DNA from: Linyphia triangularis
Lineage: Eukaryota > Arthropoda > Arachnida > Araneae > Linyphiidae
Length of the DNA stretch: 64,000 bases
Assembly (NCBI GenBank): GCA_963978545.1
Contig: OZ021723.1
Location: forward strand, 46,202,069-46,266,068
Reading direction: 5' to 3'
The notes under the pieces were generated by a model. That model was not told the DNA's origin, made no database searches, and was given only the letters and a program-made list of their open reading frames with translations. Each line of letters begins with the position of its first letter. Within the stretch, counting starts at the first letter, position 1. Below are positions 46,594-61,750 of this stretch, piece after piece. The position numbers and the translations under genes were made by a program.

Positions 46594-49500
46594 GTGTCAT
46601 TATTTAAATTACTAACCACTCATTGGAAAATTATGAAATTTGGTATGAAGGCCTTTTACTAAGCGGGAAGGAAATATATTTTGGAGTAAACACTCAGTTA
46701 AAAAGTTGTACCTAAGTTCACAATATCTGACACCAACTGCTGTTTTGAATAACAACTTTTGATATTAATGTGATTTTCGAACTTATAAGGTCTTGGTAAA
46801 AGAGGATACTTTTTGATTATATGCATCCTTTTCCCAACCATTGGTTAGGTATAGCATTTTGAGTGTTATGGATTTCTGTTATGTTATTTAACAAAGAGTT
46901 TCCTAAGGTGAGTTTTGAATTGGTAAGATCTGCGGTTTGAGGTAAGCCCGGTCATCTGCCTCAAACATAACAGAAAAGGCTTATCCAATCATGTATATGA
47001 TTAACACGTAGGAGGACCATAAGATAACGAATTAAAATGATTCTGAAATTTAGAGGGTGGACCCAAAACCTACGATTTGATGACAGGAAAATTGAATGAA
47101 TTTTCGAAAAGTTTAAAACCTGAGTACACAAGAAAATATACACATTCAGACAGACATTTTAGAGATTCACGTTCATACAATAGTAACCCATCAAAATTTA
47201 GTCGAAAACTGCAGGAGTTTTTCTCCTGCTCCGTCAACTCGTTTGGAGGCTTAACAGGAGTCCTGAGGATTGGTGCCAACACACTATACAGGCATCAACA
47301 AGTGCATCATCAATTTAATGCGTGTGTGGGTGATCACAATAAGTGTTGTTTGTTATTTTATCAAAAGGCTATAAAGTGCGGTCAGCTAGTTGGCACGCTG
47401 GTGATTGGATTATTTTAAGGTCGGTTTATCTTAGGAGTCGGGGTGAATCAATCAATATAAATAATCATTCAGGAAAAGCATTTTCTCATTTTCATAAGAA
47501 CTTAATTTAAATAATGAATTGTTAAATATTGAATATCCACATTGATTTAAAATTGATAACTAGAATGTTGTTTATTGTCAATTCCTATTTAACTTGTTTA
47601 CAAGCCTTAATATTCCAATGTTGTAATTATTGTAAATGTTTGAATAAATGTGTTTTTATGCTATTAATTATTGTCTTCTATCTCGGAGTTAAGTCATGCT
47701 TGGGTAATGTTGCGGATATTAATTATTTATGGCAAACGTAATGTATTACCACTATAAAAGATACTTCCAGTTAATGTTAATTATTACAAACTATTACTTT
47801 ATTTATGAAATGATAGGAGTGCCCCAACATTTTATGCTAAATCTAAATATGGCATAATATTATGGGGTTGCCATTAAACTTTTTAAAGTTTGGTTGAGTT
47901 TTAATACTTAGGAGCTTCTTAGGGCAAACACTAATCCATAAATACAATTATTAAAAACCTTACACTAACTTTCTTTTTTTTATTTCATCAATTAAAATAC
48001 AAGATATAGCCATCTTTCGTTTTTATTTTATTACACAGCTTTTTAATTAACTAAGAGTCTATATTTAATTAAAAAAAGTTAAACTGTTTTTGATTTTAAA
48101 ATTAAAAAGTTTTTAATCTTTGAACTAAACAGTTTTTAATTATTAAAAATAGTTTTTAAAAATTTAAACAGTTTATTAATTATTTTATATTTTATTAAAG
48201 TTAATGAAACAGTTTTTAAATTATCACAAATTAATTAATTCTGAAATTTCATAAATGGAAATATATATTTTTTGCATTTACTAGCTTTAACATAGTGTAC
48301 AGTCCCCTAGAAAAAAATTCGTATTTCGACGTTTGGTTAAATCGTTATTTTCAATATGTCAATAAAAACGTTTTATCCTCGTTGTTTAATGTATGAGAAA
48401 CGCGTATAAACCGACCTGCCCGTTAAGTTCCACCCGCTACTTTCAAAAGAATTTTAATAAGGTTCGAAAAATGTTTTTGTTCATATCTAACGTGTTTTCC
48501 AACATTAAGTAATGGAACTAAAGATTTAGGTTATATGATGCATTCTAGATAACTTTAAGTGATAAAAAAAAATATGGAATTTTATAGAAATTTCCAGAAC
48601 CTTAACAAAAAGATTATAATAATCGTCCTCTTAATTAATATTGTTTTTGTATAATTATAGAAAATCATTAACAAATCACAAAGGTACAAATAGTTTTTTC
48701 CTAATACTTTTAGAGCAGATCCTAGATTTTCAAATACTAGGAACGACAAAAAATAGTCATCCCTTATAAATTTAATTTCTAAGAAAAAATGTTGGTGATA
48801 TTTCTTTCATTTTTGTTATTCTTAAAACCTTATTGCAAAGTGGTCTTTTTTTTTTTTTCCTTTTTTTTTTTTTTTTTTTTTCCCAGTATTAAAGTGTAAA
48901 GAAATCATTATAAATATAAAGTTATTAAAACTGTGAAATACTGTTTCATTTGCTGACAGTTTCTTTCTTTTTAATGACTTAAAGTATTATGGGCTTTCTT
49001 CGAGGTACACAAGCATCCTGTACATTTGCTTACTTCTTTCGTTCGTTAGTTTACCTTAGATGTGTTAAAAGATAATGAGGTAATAAAAACCAAAACGTTC
49101 TATTATTGGTCGCCGAAAACTTTATAGTGGGATCTATAACAAGATTCTTTAAATCACTGTTACAAATTAGGTAATTATTAAAAGATTCTAAAAGAGTTGC
49201 AGTTTTTAAAAATAAAGATTTTATTGCTATTAAAATTATAAATTAGTTAAGACTAAATAACCTTCGAACAGAGACAATCTATGTTTTTGTTTTCTAAAAC
49301 AAAATATGATAGTAACCTTTAAAGAATCTCTACTAAAATGAATTAATTTTTCGTCAAACGATAATATTATGAATGTATTCATATTTACCTGAACAAGCAG
49401 CTAAAAAAAGACGAGTTTTACAAACTATATATTAAAACTCGTTTCAATTAACAGTTAATCATGTCACTTGAGTCATTAAAGCTGTCATCGGACTAAGATA

Positions 49501-50582
49501 TTTAATTATCTCTTTATTGTGTTTTCTGCCACAGTAAAATGACATCGTTTAGGACTATACAAATAGAAAACAAATATGCCGCTTATTCGAAGAGTTCTCT
49601 CATAATTTTCAGTGTTATTAAAAACAAACGTAATGAAACTTCCTGCTATTCCAAGCACGCTCGCATAATTAAAAGCCTAGTAAGCGACAGTTATGAATAA
49701 TTTCTGGTTTGCGACTTAGTTAATCCTTTCAGGATTCTAATTAAGGAGTATTTTTTTGATGGAGAACCTGTTAAATAAAGCAAATATTTTGTAAATTTAT
49801 TCAAGATGGTGGCGAAGTATCAGAAAATCAGAAAAAAATTAATCAAAATTTATGTATTGTTGAGTTTAAAAATATTTCAGAAGCAACCTGTCTAATGGGT
49901 TTTATAATTATGGATAAGTTAAAATATGGATATCTTTAAAGTGAAAAATAATTTAATGTAGTTTTACATGTATATCATGCTTTATTTTTTTTTATTTAAT
50001 ATTAAAGTTGTAGAAATCTGAAACTAATTATAAAGTGAAATGTCAATTGGGAAGTATGCAATTAAAATTGACTTATTTTTAACTCTTTGGTGTAAAACGG
50101 CAGACTGTTAAAATGGGTAAGCTGCTTTCTAAAACTATCATCCACTTCTGTAAAAAAAAAAAAAAAAAAAAAAGTGACGCATTCTACGAACAGTCATAAT
50201 TTTAGGTGATTAATTACTTTAATGAGAATGTATTGTAATGTAAAATAAGATTTCTTTGTTAATTTGAACTTTATGCATTTATCATAATATATAAATAGTA
50301 ACGAATCAAATCGACGATCTCTGAAAGAAAGAGTATCGAACCAAATTTTAATTTTCAATCCATGAAAATAAATATTTATAGTATGGTTAAATGTAAAAAT
50401 TGTATTTTTAATACTATTAAGTTAAATTATTACTTACTTATAACACATTTCTTATGTCATATAATTGCTGATTTTATAAACTCATTAGAAGTAGTCTATA
50501 CAAATATCTATTAATGTAACTTACATGAAACCATAGGCTTTAATGAGGACATGTTCTTTGATAAGTTTATTTGTAAAAGAAG
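46594..50582. other. Intergenic, nothing recognised
   Basis: A 113-codon plus frame (47077-47418) is the longest here. It has no recognised domain and lies opposite other frames, so it is left uncalled. GCAGGAG-TTTTT-CTCCTGC (47209-47227) is a perfect small hairpin inside it. A22 lies at 50152-50173. Confidence 0.5.
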
Positions 50583-50766
50583 ATTACGATTCATAAAAAA
50601 TTGTGAGTCGTAAAAATGTCTTACTAATTAACTTTTTTGAAAACATTTTGAAATATAGACAAAAAATTATATCAAAATGTTTCAAAATTTATACATTTCA
50701 AAATGTTTTCAAAAAAGTTAATTAATAAGACATTTTTATGACTCGCAATTTTTTATGAATCGTAAT
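50583..50766. mobile_element. Foldback MITE with TA flanks (Tc1/mariner-like)
   Basis: Arms of about 70 bp (50583-50654 and 50695-50766) are nearly perfect inverted repeats around a 40-nt centre. The ends read CGATTCATAAAAAATTG just inside a TA on each side (50585-50586 and 50763-50764). A TA target duplication is the rule for Tc1/mariner elements, so this is likely a non-autonomous relative, about 176 bp between the TAs. The right end runs directly into a short (AT)n. Confidence 0.75.
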
Positions 50767-51140
50767 ATATATATATATAAAGAAAGAAAACATAAAATGA
50801 AAATAATGATGTATCTGTGCCTGATAAAAAAAAGATTTAATATTAAATGAAAGATATCAATCGCAGATTTTAACTTCTAAAGCAACAGTCTAAAAAGGTT
50901 TAAGCACAAGAAATGACAAAAAATGCTTTGAAATTTTCTTTTTGCTGGAAGTAAATACCCACTTTACGAATTCAAAGATTAAAAATATTCAATAAGCTGT
51001 ATAAAAAGTTCTAATTCACGCAAATGTTTCACTAATTAAAATTTCTAAAATATAAATAATGATGTTAAAAAAATATCATAGATAAAAAAAAAATATATTA
51101 AAATATAAAATATTGCTTGAAATAACACCACTTTATGGTC

Positions 51141-51173
<33 letters not shown>

Positions 51174-52606
51174 TAATTTTTTGTAATTTATTTTTTATTC
51201 TTATGGTATTTATATTTTTCTGTCTGAATCCTTCGTATATCAGAATATAAACAAATAGCACTCACAAGATCTCAAGTTTATAAGATAAAATACACTCATG
51301 AAAACTAAAACTTTTATTGAAACTGAAGTACCATTGTTATCATTATACTACACTGTTCTTATCGAATCCAACGAATTTGAAAGCTTTTTATACTCTTCAC
51401 AAATTACATCAACAGCCTTTGTTGATTATTCCCTGAAGAAAGGAGTAATTTTCAATCAAGATTGATTCTTTTCTCTACTATAACAACTGCACATAAAAGA
51501 ATCTGAAATCGATAGAATTTGAAAAATGTTCCTATATTCCATCTAAGCCATTTTCAGTAGTTCAATATTTTTCAATTTGATATATTTCAAAAAAAAAAAA
51601 AAAAACCTTTTGCCTAATGCCATCACTCTTGGGCATTGAAGTTTCAAACTTTTCTTAGATCATATGGCAAAATAAATGTACTCAATATTCAAATAAAACA
51701 TTATACGCTTTTCCATTTATATATAAAAAGATTGTTTTCCCAACTTGAGTATTATATACTTATTTCAAAATTCAAAGAAAACTTACCGTTTGATAAAAAG
51801 GAAAGTCTTTGTGTTTGAAATTCATCAAAAAAATATCACTCTTTTCCTTTTGCAATTTGAACGGTTTTAAAAGTGAAGTCAATATGATTTTCTTTAGCAG
51901 TTATATTTTATAGCCACGTCATAAAAATGTTATTTCTTCAATCTAATATGACTACATTATTAACTTTTATTTTTTTGCTCAAATTTATTCTCTTCAGTAA
52001 TCGATATTCACCAAACCCGTCAAGAAATGCAGTTGCAGCAGCATTAAAGTCAGCCACATATCACGCACTCTTTATTCTTTAGAAGTGCCTGTCATCTCCA
52101 ACGGCTCCTGAACTTTTGTTACCATCTCATTTCGCTTTAAAACAGTACTTTTTCTCTGGCTATATAAGGAAAACATTTATTCATGCAGACATTCAAAATT
52201 GCCAATTTCAAAATACAGTTTGTGGATCTTTCCTTCTTGTACGAGTAGGATAGATCGCGATAAATGGAGATGCGTGACAGGATTGTTCACTTTTCAAGGT
52301 TTAACATATTTCAATAGTTTGCACGTGCAAAATAATTTTATTATTATGTTCACCATATTCTTGTAATACAAGAACCAGCAATATCTCTGTCTTTTATAGA
52401 ATTGATAGTCAGATAAACACTGTATATATATATATATATTATGAAATAAAAAAAAATGACGTAAATAACTATTAAATTTAAAACGACGTGACTCACGCCA
52501 ATTTATTGTTCTTAAATTTAATATATAAGTTGGTAAGTATTATTCTACTTGCAATAAATCATAAAAAAACTTTTTAATATTTTTGGATTAGTTCGGCATA
52601 TAATGT

Positions 52607-52662
<56 letters not shown>

Positions 52663-54578
52663 TTGTCCATTTCCAAAAATGCTTAGTTGCCTCGGGGAAA
52701 CAACTTTTCAGGAAGCGAGAAAAACCTGTATTGCTGTTATGTTTAAAAATTCTGTAAATAAATTAGAAACACAATTTACTAGATCTTGGGTAGGTATTAT
52801 TTTATCTAAAGCTCTAATAAGCTGGTTTAATATGCAACTAGGCAGTTTTGGAAATCGAATAAAATGCAACTAGCCCCGGTTTGAATTTGTACTTGATTTT
52901 CAGCTCTTTTTTTTTTTTTAAATAGGTTAAAAATTTTAATAATATACATATTCATAATCTACTCTTTATAACTCTTGAGACTTTGAGAACACCTCTCGGT
53001 CTGAAAAATTATTCTCTAAATTGCTGTGAGATGTTTTTATTTTGCGCCTTAATTTTATTTTTATTAATATTTTTCTTGTTTAATTATTATTTTCTAAATA
53101 TACATTTAAAAAAATGCCTTTGAAGAGTAAATAGGAAAATAATGTTTGCAAAAACAAATAATAGCGGGGAAGGTGTTATTTTTATGATTCGATAAAATGT
53201 TCTACAAAATCAATACTAATTACTTATTTTGACAAAATACATCAGCACATAATAATTTACCAGAAATAATAGTATGGATTCATTGCCACAACCATCTAAC
53301 AATTGTATGTTTTGCAGTTTCTATACAAAACTCTAGTTTTTTGCTTCAATTTTTGCATTTTGATGTATAGAATTTTTGTACGAGATATTCACAAAGGATA
53401 TAAGGAACAAAAGAACGATAAACATAACTATGCCATGAAATTTCGAACTTTTTCAAAAGACGAGTTTACCACCTCAGATCTAGCATCTTACTCTCACATT
53501 CATTGAGAACAAGACAGATTTAATTTCTTAAAAACCATTTTCAATTTTGGTTGAAATACTTTATAATTTATTTTTTGATTTAGAGACGCATAACCTTTCG
53601 ATTTGAAAATCTTTTTCACTACTATATGTTCCGAGAAAACAATTACATGTTTTAAGCTTATTACTTGACTGAATCAAAATATCTTTGAGCAGATATTTTA
53701 TCTGCTTCCTAAAACTTTATTTTTGTAATATTAACTTCACACTTTTTAACTTTACTTTTAAATAGAGACCCTGGGTAATTTATTGACAATAAAGCATTTA
53801 TAAATCTAGACTCTGATAAATATTTACATAAAAGATTTATTAAACCTATAACTTTTTTGCGATACAAATCTCTCGACATAAATTATTTGTATATTTATGA
53901 GAAGTTTCCCCCCCCCCCCCCCATACATTTGAATTTTTATTCCAGGCAACCTCTTTATTATTAAAATATAAACTTTGTTATTTTCCTCAGATACAGTTTT
54001 ATAAAAAAAATTCTTTTCATCAGAATAGAAACTTGTTTGCTTTCAAAATGTATTTTTAAATTCTGCAGAATGTTAGCAACTATGCGATTCCATTTTAAAC
54101 AAAGTGTCGCCTTTAAGTGCTGTACTTTAAATGAATGCGTATAAATCTTTTTGAAATTTGAATTCAATTTCTTGAATATTAAACAAACATGTTTAAGAAA
54201 ATATTCTTATAAATGTAAGTTTGACTTGATAAAATATTTATTTTTAATTTTGTCGATCACCAATTCAATTTATTCCCCTCAATGTTTTTAACGAGACTTT
54301 TCTTCAATTTGCAGCCAACTTTACAAAAAACCAGTAAAAGAGTTGCTATGAAAAGCATAATTGAAAATAATTAAAATAACATTTTTGTCAAATGAAAAGT
54401 TTTCGTAGAAATGCAAGTAATTTTTTTATTTTTTTTTATTCAATTTTTATTTGCTTGATTTCAATCTAGTTTAATGGTAAAAAAATAAATCTGATTAAAT
54501 ATGGCAAACATATTAAATAAAATCTTTATTTAATGGCAGAAAACACATACTACAGGAGGCAAGTGATAAATTGTTTAC
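50767..54578. other. Intergenic; simple repeats only
   Basis: T30 at 51143-51172, (TA)24 at 52611-52659 and C15 at 53908-53922. The 71-codon frame at 52658-52873 and the 67-codon frame at 53303-53506 have no recognisable domain. Confidence 0.55.
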
Positions 54579-54820
<242 letters not shown>

Positions 54821-54837
54821 TATATATTTATAATAGG

Positions 54838-54945
54838 ATAGCGAAAGAAAGGAATGATTTACCTACAGTTGTTGTAAATTCAGTGAATGTAAAGAGTTTT
54901 AAGAAACAATTAGATATGCAATGGGGGATCATCAAGGAACAATGA
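54838..54945 (+). pseudogene. LINE reverse-transcriptase C-terminal fragment
   Basis: A 35-codon frame ends at a natural TGA and reads NDLPTVVVNSVNVKSFKKQL then DMQWGIIKEQ. The pattern WN.LP..VV....V..FK..LD..W is the usual C-terminus of ORF2 in CR1/L2/jockey-type non-LTR retrotransposons, here with Arg for the first Trp. Nothing upstream of this motif is preserved, because the inverted copy begins 18 bp before it. So it is a very short 3' relic. The exact clade cannot be told. Confidence 0.6.
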
Positions 54946-57394
54946 ATGAATTACTCCGACTTAGTAAATAACTTACATTTTGAGCTGCGAACTATAATTT
55001 GTTTTTAATTTGGGTTATTTAGCATACTATATTGCAAAAAAAAAAAAAATTATTTTGCATGAGATTGGTTTTAAGCTTTGTCCACTTGGATTATGTATTG
55101 TATTATTTCAGAAGTATTCTGTGAACTTTATCAATTTTGTAAACTGTGCTTTGTAAACTAATATAAACACGGTTGATTTTTAACAAGTATAGTATTTTAA
55201 ATATATGTGCTCGAATGAAAAAAAAATTTCAAACTTGAGACCATTGAAATTCATTAAAACTAGAACATAAACTTTAAAATGGGCATTTTAACTTACCTAT
55301 TTTGAGGAAAATGCATAAATATGTCAAGATCTGTGGTACATTTGAAGCTTCGTGTATTCATCTTATAAAAAAAATCGAATATATATGCATGTGCAAACGT
55401 AGGATGAAAGAATGTTTTCTATATAACTTATTAAACTCTTATTTCTACAGACAAAAAAATACTTTTATTCTACTTTACAAACCTCTGACACAACTAAATT
55501 ATCTTGTTCTCAATTTTATCAGACACAAAAACATTGTTTAACCACAAATATTCTGAGTATGTCTATTCTTGATTTATGACCCATTTAATCAATCAAAACT
55601 CACTTGAAAATCATTTTTCGGGTGAGACCTGACATTTTAAAATGATAGACAAATTGAAAACTTCCTCATCGGTTAAACAGGTAAAAAAACATCCGTCAAA
55701 ACAAGGAAATTCCTTCCCGCGGAATGCACGATACAGCGTTCAATCAAGGACGAATCGTGAGGATTTGTTTTAAATGTAAGCGAAAGATCATTAGTTTTAC
55801 CTTTAATCGAACCTGTTTGAGAGAAGAAAAAAAAACAGAGGCGAAGTATATAATTCTCCTAATACGTTCTAGTTGAAAGTTTGTGCATCTGTGAGTTTTA
55901 AATTTTAATAGTCATCTAAGGTAATTTAATTTACGTAAGTCAACTAATAAATTATGGAACTAGATTTAATATAACTGTGGCATTGATAGAAATGCAAACG
56001 TAAAATTTTAAAGCAGTTTTTTAAAGAAATCATACAACGAGAACGTCGAAAAATATTTGTGAATATAAATCTGAGAAAGTTTTTAATCCTAAAGTAAGTT
56101 TACATTAATTAAATATTATTTTTAGTGTCTCAAAACGATTATGAATTGATATTTATTCAACATTAAATTTCTTCATTGCAAAGAAAAGCTCGATGGAATT
56201 AATGAAAGTTTCGACTGATTTGATCTAGAAGTCAGGATGATATCGATCGTTTAATCTCAATTCTAAAGTAAATTTAAAAATTTCAATGATTAACAATTTA
56301 AATTGCACAGCAATAAAAATCATTTAACGATGGAAACTTCGTATCCAAATAGAACCAAAAAAATCAAAATTCAAATATAGAATTTACAAAGATTTAGGTC
56401 GTCATGATTCAGGTGCTTACATTACTCTTTAGACCCCAAAAAGTAATTAGCTATCTTACAAATCATTCTATTATTATTATTATCTACGGACGGCTACACT
56501 GTAAGTATTATTTTGAGTTCACTTAGCTTTTAATTTAAAGCAACATAAATGCTCTTCTGTAGCTCAAAAGCAATTAAATGCCTTTTCTGGAATTTCCAAC
56601 AATTGCGAAAAGGTCGGAGTTCCGGTTGACTGTTAACATTCGAAATAGAAAATCATATAAATCGTTCCGAAAAAAACAGTTTGTGTAACTCCAATTACAG
56701 CGGATTATTCAAGATCGAAGCTCTAGAGATCGTCGAATGGCAAAACATTGCGTAAAGAAAAAGAAAAAACTGTCTATGTCTGTCACAACGTTTACCCTAA
56801 GCCTTTCGTTAGGGTTTCCATGTTTTATCTCTTTGCCTTCACTTTAGTTACATTTTCTTTGTCAGTGATTGTTTGGGTTTTTATCAGATCAAACTTCTCA
56901 AACCGGAAACTGGTTTTCTAACTGCACCCTTTTAACGATTTTCACTTATTGCTCAATTTTCAAGATTGTTACAATGGAGGGCAGTTGTTTTGCTACGGTT
57001 GTTTCTCTCCCACATAAAAGGTTTTACAAGAGCGCGATGAACGACAAAGTGAGTAAACTCTTGGGAACTGTCTTGTTTAATTAAAGATTTAAGAAACGAA
57101 ACGCCAGTTGCACATGTCAGCGCGAACAATGGATTAGATTTGAGTTAATTATTTTTGCAAAGACTTTTGAGGATTTATTCAGGTATTTACTTTTATATCT
57201 AGAGCATGGAAACTAAATGATTTTGGAAAGGGAAGGTGAGAAGCATGTAGATAGGAATATAAATTTTAATTTTATTATTATTTTTTAAAATATCTTTATG
57301 CATTTCTTAACATGGTTGAATCGTTATCATAATCAATTATCGATCATCTACTTATTTTTAAATCATTTATATTAACTTCATATTTGGTGTATGT
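54946..57394. other. Intergenic, nothing recognised
   Basis: No supported gene. Frames at 55302-55541 and 56869-57084 have no domain. 56560-57130 is less AT-rich without an identifiable feature. Confidence 0.5.
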
Positions 57395-57570
57395 GTGGAT
57401 GGGTGTGTATGTTTCTGTGGAGGCCAAATTAACCTATTTGCCGTAATCCAATCAGGCTGAAACTTGGCAGATAGATTCGATATCGATGACAATGAATTCG
57501 AACAAATTTTAGGAGCTGTCACTCTCAGTAAAGGTCGCTTATACACACGCTTCTATAATCCCTTCGGGAT
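57395..57570 (+). repeat. Diverged dispersed repeat, copy 2
   Basis: A GT-rich lead (GTATGTGTGGATGGGTGTGT) is followed by ATTAACCTATTTGCCGTAAT, then CCAATCAGGCTGAAACTTGG, homologous to 6925-7045. It ends near ATCCCTTCGGGATATTAATA, which contains the palindrome ATCCCTTCGGGAT-like core. The family is not recognised. Confidence 0.45.
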
Positions 57571-58935
57571 ATTAATAAATCAGATTTAACCGATCATTGT
57601 TGAAATTATTTTCTGTTGCCAAAATTATTTCAATCAAAATAAATATAACATAATTGAACGTCAATGCATAAATTCATTATGGAGAGAAGTCCAATCAATT
57701 CAACTTTGAGTTGCGTAGCAATGCTATAATTGAGATAATTTTTACCGAAAATTGTCGAAACACTTTCCTATTGCCAAAATTGTTTTAATCAAAATAGATA
57801 AAATATATGTGTTTTTATTGCCTTACGTCAGACTTATCAGCTTTAGTAGTTCGTTGACTCGTTGTAGATGACAATATAATCAATCAAGGTTTTGGGGCAA
57901 AAAAAGAAGTTAGTAAATAGTTCGGAATAGATCTTTTGTTTTTAGTGATCAAACACTATAATACTCGATCTGAGCTCAATTAGTAGCAATTGCACATAAA
58001 CTTAAAAATTGCCAATACATATAAAGAATTTATATTAAAAACTTTGTTTTTATGGATTATATTACTTCAATTTTTGTACATTGTTGATAAGGATAATGAA
58101 GTTATGACTTTTTACAAAAACACACATGGAAAAATAAGTTCTATACATCCACAAGTTTTTTGCTCCATTACTTGATTAACCATGGTATTCCTTCAATTCA
58201 TTGAATAAAATTAAATCGAAACTATTTTGAACTTGAAATTTAGCGACTAGGGAAAATTTTAAGCTTGTCTCGAGATAAAAAAAAAAATGAGATTAAAAAA
58301 AAATCTTAAGATAAACAAAAACTATTATACTGATTGATATAGAATTTTTTGTAAATTAAAGGTGCTGCCCTTAATTTTTTTGTGAACGTCAGTTGCTTTA
58401 GAGAAAATCAATGTTTATCCCCTTTGTAGTTTGAATTATGTAAAGTAGGCGATCCAGTTTTCACAACCAGCTCATTAAAATTTCCTCTATAACATTTGAT
58501 ACGGCTTCTGTCTATCTGGTTTTTTTAATTTTCAATATCAAGAACACCTGCTTTTCTCACCAGATCGTGATATTAAAACTTTAAAGACCTGTGCAGCTTA
58601 CGCTTTATCAGGTGTTACGTTACAAGAAATGAAGAACGGGTAATGAAAACTGGATGTCATAATTCACATCCTTTGAACTACAAAGAATTCACACCTTGAA
58701 TTTTTCTGGAGAAATTAATGTTCATAAGAAACTTAAGAAACGCACACGACCATTTCTTTAAAAAAATATTAATTAGCATATGCCAAACTTTTATCGGTTC
58801 AAAACTTTTCCTATATAATACATATATGAAACTATAACTATTATCATGAAATAATACAGAAATTCTAATTTGCATAAGTTACATACAAAGTATTGTAACT
58901 GCACTGTCTCAATTCTTGTTTCATATAAAAACAAC

Positions 58936-58973
<38 letters not shown>

Positions 58974-61750
58974 TTCAAATTCCATTTTAGGATTCTTCTA
59001 AACAATGATCTTCAAAAGATACTTTTTTCTTTTCAAAATTATTATATGCTAATGTATATTTTCAAATTATAAGCATGCTCCTAAGTGTTTATCTGCTTTA
59101 TTTGCCTTTATTCATAGTTTTGATCATGGAATTCAAAATATCACACAAATTTAGAGCTATGTTAATTTCTTGAGACTGATGATAGAAAAATGTTTAAGTT
59201 ATATCACACTTTATTTTTGTATAAAGGTAAGATTGCCCTTAGTAATGTTATAACTTAAATTGCAGTTCAGTTACCGTTTAATGAAATACGCTTTTCTTTT
59301 TCTCTTGTGAATCAAATACAAAACCACTTCTGATAAATGCATTAATTTGCTTATCAAATAAAAGCAACAAACAAAATTATATATTTGGAAAAATTACCTT
59401 GAGTAAATTATTTCAAATTTTCTTTAAAATGGCTGCTTAAGTCAATCAAATGAAATTTCATGGAAACGTGAATAACCACCATTCGGTTGTGGATAATATA
59501 TGAGGGTTGTATTTAATTACTACAGAAAGAAGGTGCATTTTACTGAAACGTATAAATGTACGAAAGGATAAGAAAGTCAAATTTGATCAAACAACTCTTG
59601 TTTCTGAAAATTTGCTGTTTAATGGATGCTTTACGAATGTTCAATTAGTTTCTTCAATTAAAACTATTAGAAAACTTTACTGTCTAATATTTTCTAATTA
59701 AAAAAAAAACATTCTATTCAACTAAATGGACTATTAAAAACAAAGGATTTTATAAAACGAAACGACATATCTTTGTAATCAACTGATGAAATGTTAAAAG
59801 CTGGAATGAATTGAAGAAAAGCAATATAGTTTTAAATTCATATTCCCTATTGAATGTAATAAACATATAAAAGTACAACCAACTACAAATCCTAAACACA
59901 CCTATATAATATCTTAAAAAATAAGTTTTTTGTAAAGCTATGTAAAGCCTCAAAATCAACCTTAAAATCAAACAAGTTTTTTTTTCAACATCTTTATTAA
60001 ATTCTAAATCCTCGACGACCTTGTTCAATGAAATTAATAAATGTATCAAATCCCCTCTGGCATTGTCCTCTAAAAGAATTCAATCTACTTCGAAAGTCCA
60101 TGCCTCCATTCCTATTATTCCATTCCTATTCTTCAAGCAATCAACGGATGGATGAACAAAATCCAGTTCTCTAAATAAGGAATTATCATGATATTCGATA
60201 TATTAAAATGCATCCTTTACTCATTCATTTCATCGAATTCCCGTCGGCATCGAATGCCAGCCATTTTATATACGCATTCGCTCAATAGGTGGACATTCCA
60301 TTCATCACGACCGATTCTCAGACGTTTCAGGACTACCTTTAAAAATTCTGGTAACACGAGACATTGAAAGCCTTAGTGGTACATATCCACCACCACCAAA
60401 ACTTGTAAGGTAAGTGATCAAATGTGGGCACCCTTAAGCATTTTAATTATTCTAATTTCTGTCTCAGTGGATAAAAAAATTTGCAAATTGTTCAATGTAT
60501 TCTCCTTGCAGGGGGTAACAAGAAAGAAAAAAAGATAATTGAATTAAAAACATCCGATAGTTTCATTAATGGACAGTGTCCATGTTGGGAACCTGTACCC
60601 ATATTTGTAACTCTTGCCCGTAATATACCCAAAATTAAGCACTTAAATGAAAATTGACGGTCATGGACAAAATTCTAAAATTTGCGACAAGGGCATTTAA
60701 AAGATAAAAAACTCATCTTAATTCACTCAATAGGGATTAGTAATCAAGGTAGTATTTCATAAATAAAAGAGAAAAGCTTATGAATCAACTTTATAAAAAC
60801 AATTTCTACGCAATATCGCTTCGTTGCTTTGCTATGACGTACTGAATTATAAAAACGGAAGACTTTTGGCATCCTTTCACCTCATTAGCATTGCTTTACA
60901 GGTAAATACTGTAATTTTCATTCAAAATTATGAACTAAACATTTTTTACTGTAGTGCCCATATTTGGGTCACTTACCTTATATTTGCTTTAAAAAAATAA
61001 CAATGACATTAAAAAACTTAGCTTTGAAAAATGAGCATGGAAGAATCATTTGCATCTATGCTAAGAAATTTGCAAGGTTTTGAATTACTCAGTAAAGGTA
61101 CATCAGAAACTTTGGATTTTTGATATCAAAAATAAAAATTACAAGCTGTTTAGAAGTTAGTAATTTTTGTTTCAACATGTCAGAAAAACTGTTTAATTTA
61201 CATTTCCCAAACTTTTTATTGATGGCAAGAAAAATTCCGATTTGTTCTTATCAACAAAGATTTTTAGAATCTTTCATAGATTTACTATTGTTTAATTGTT
61301 GAAGTACAAAGAGAATTGAACAAAATAAACTGAATTAAAAGTAATATCAGCTTCAGCCTTCAATGTAATTATATAATGCAGTCCTAACTTTATACTTTGA
61401 AGACCTATTTTTGAAAATATTTTTGCCCAAACTCATTTCTACTATTTGAATAACATTGAACACATTGTTTTCATACTGCTTATTATTTATGTCTTATTCA
61501 AATTATTAGGGATTGGTATTTCTACTGCAAATTATTTAGATACGTAACCACAGTTGTGAAAGAAAAGTTATAGAAAGTAACTAAAGTTTAAATACTAAAA
61601 GTTGGATTAATTTGGTATAGCTTACAAAAGTAGATAAATCCTTTTAACTTGGACGTGCTTTTAAAGTTTATAACTTTTTAAATTGCATTTTCTACTGCAG
61701 GACGTCAAAAGTATCCATGTTCAAATTGTTATTGATTTACATCAATAGCG
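57571..61750. other. Intergenic, nothing recognised
   Basis: T30 at 58938-58967. Several 60-100 codon frames (57990-58175, 59750-60049, 61120-61302) are AT-driven and lack motifs. Confidence 0.55.

Noticed and set aside
47077..47418. 113-codon frame as a gene
   Set aside because: No recognisable domain, opposing frames of similar length and no supporting signals. It could be chance or old repeat sequence.
59750..60049. 99-codon minus-strand frame
   Set aside because: AT-driven composition (Leu, Ile, Phe, Tyr rich) with no motif.
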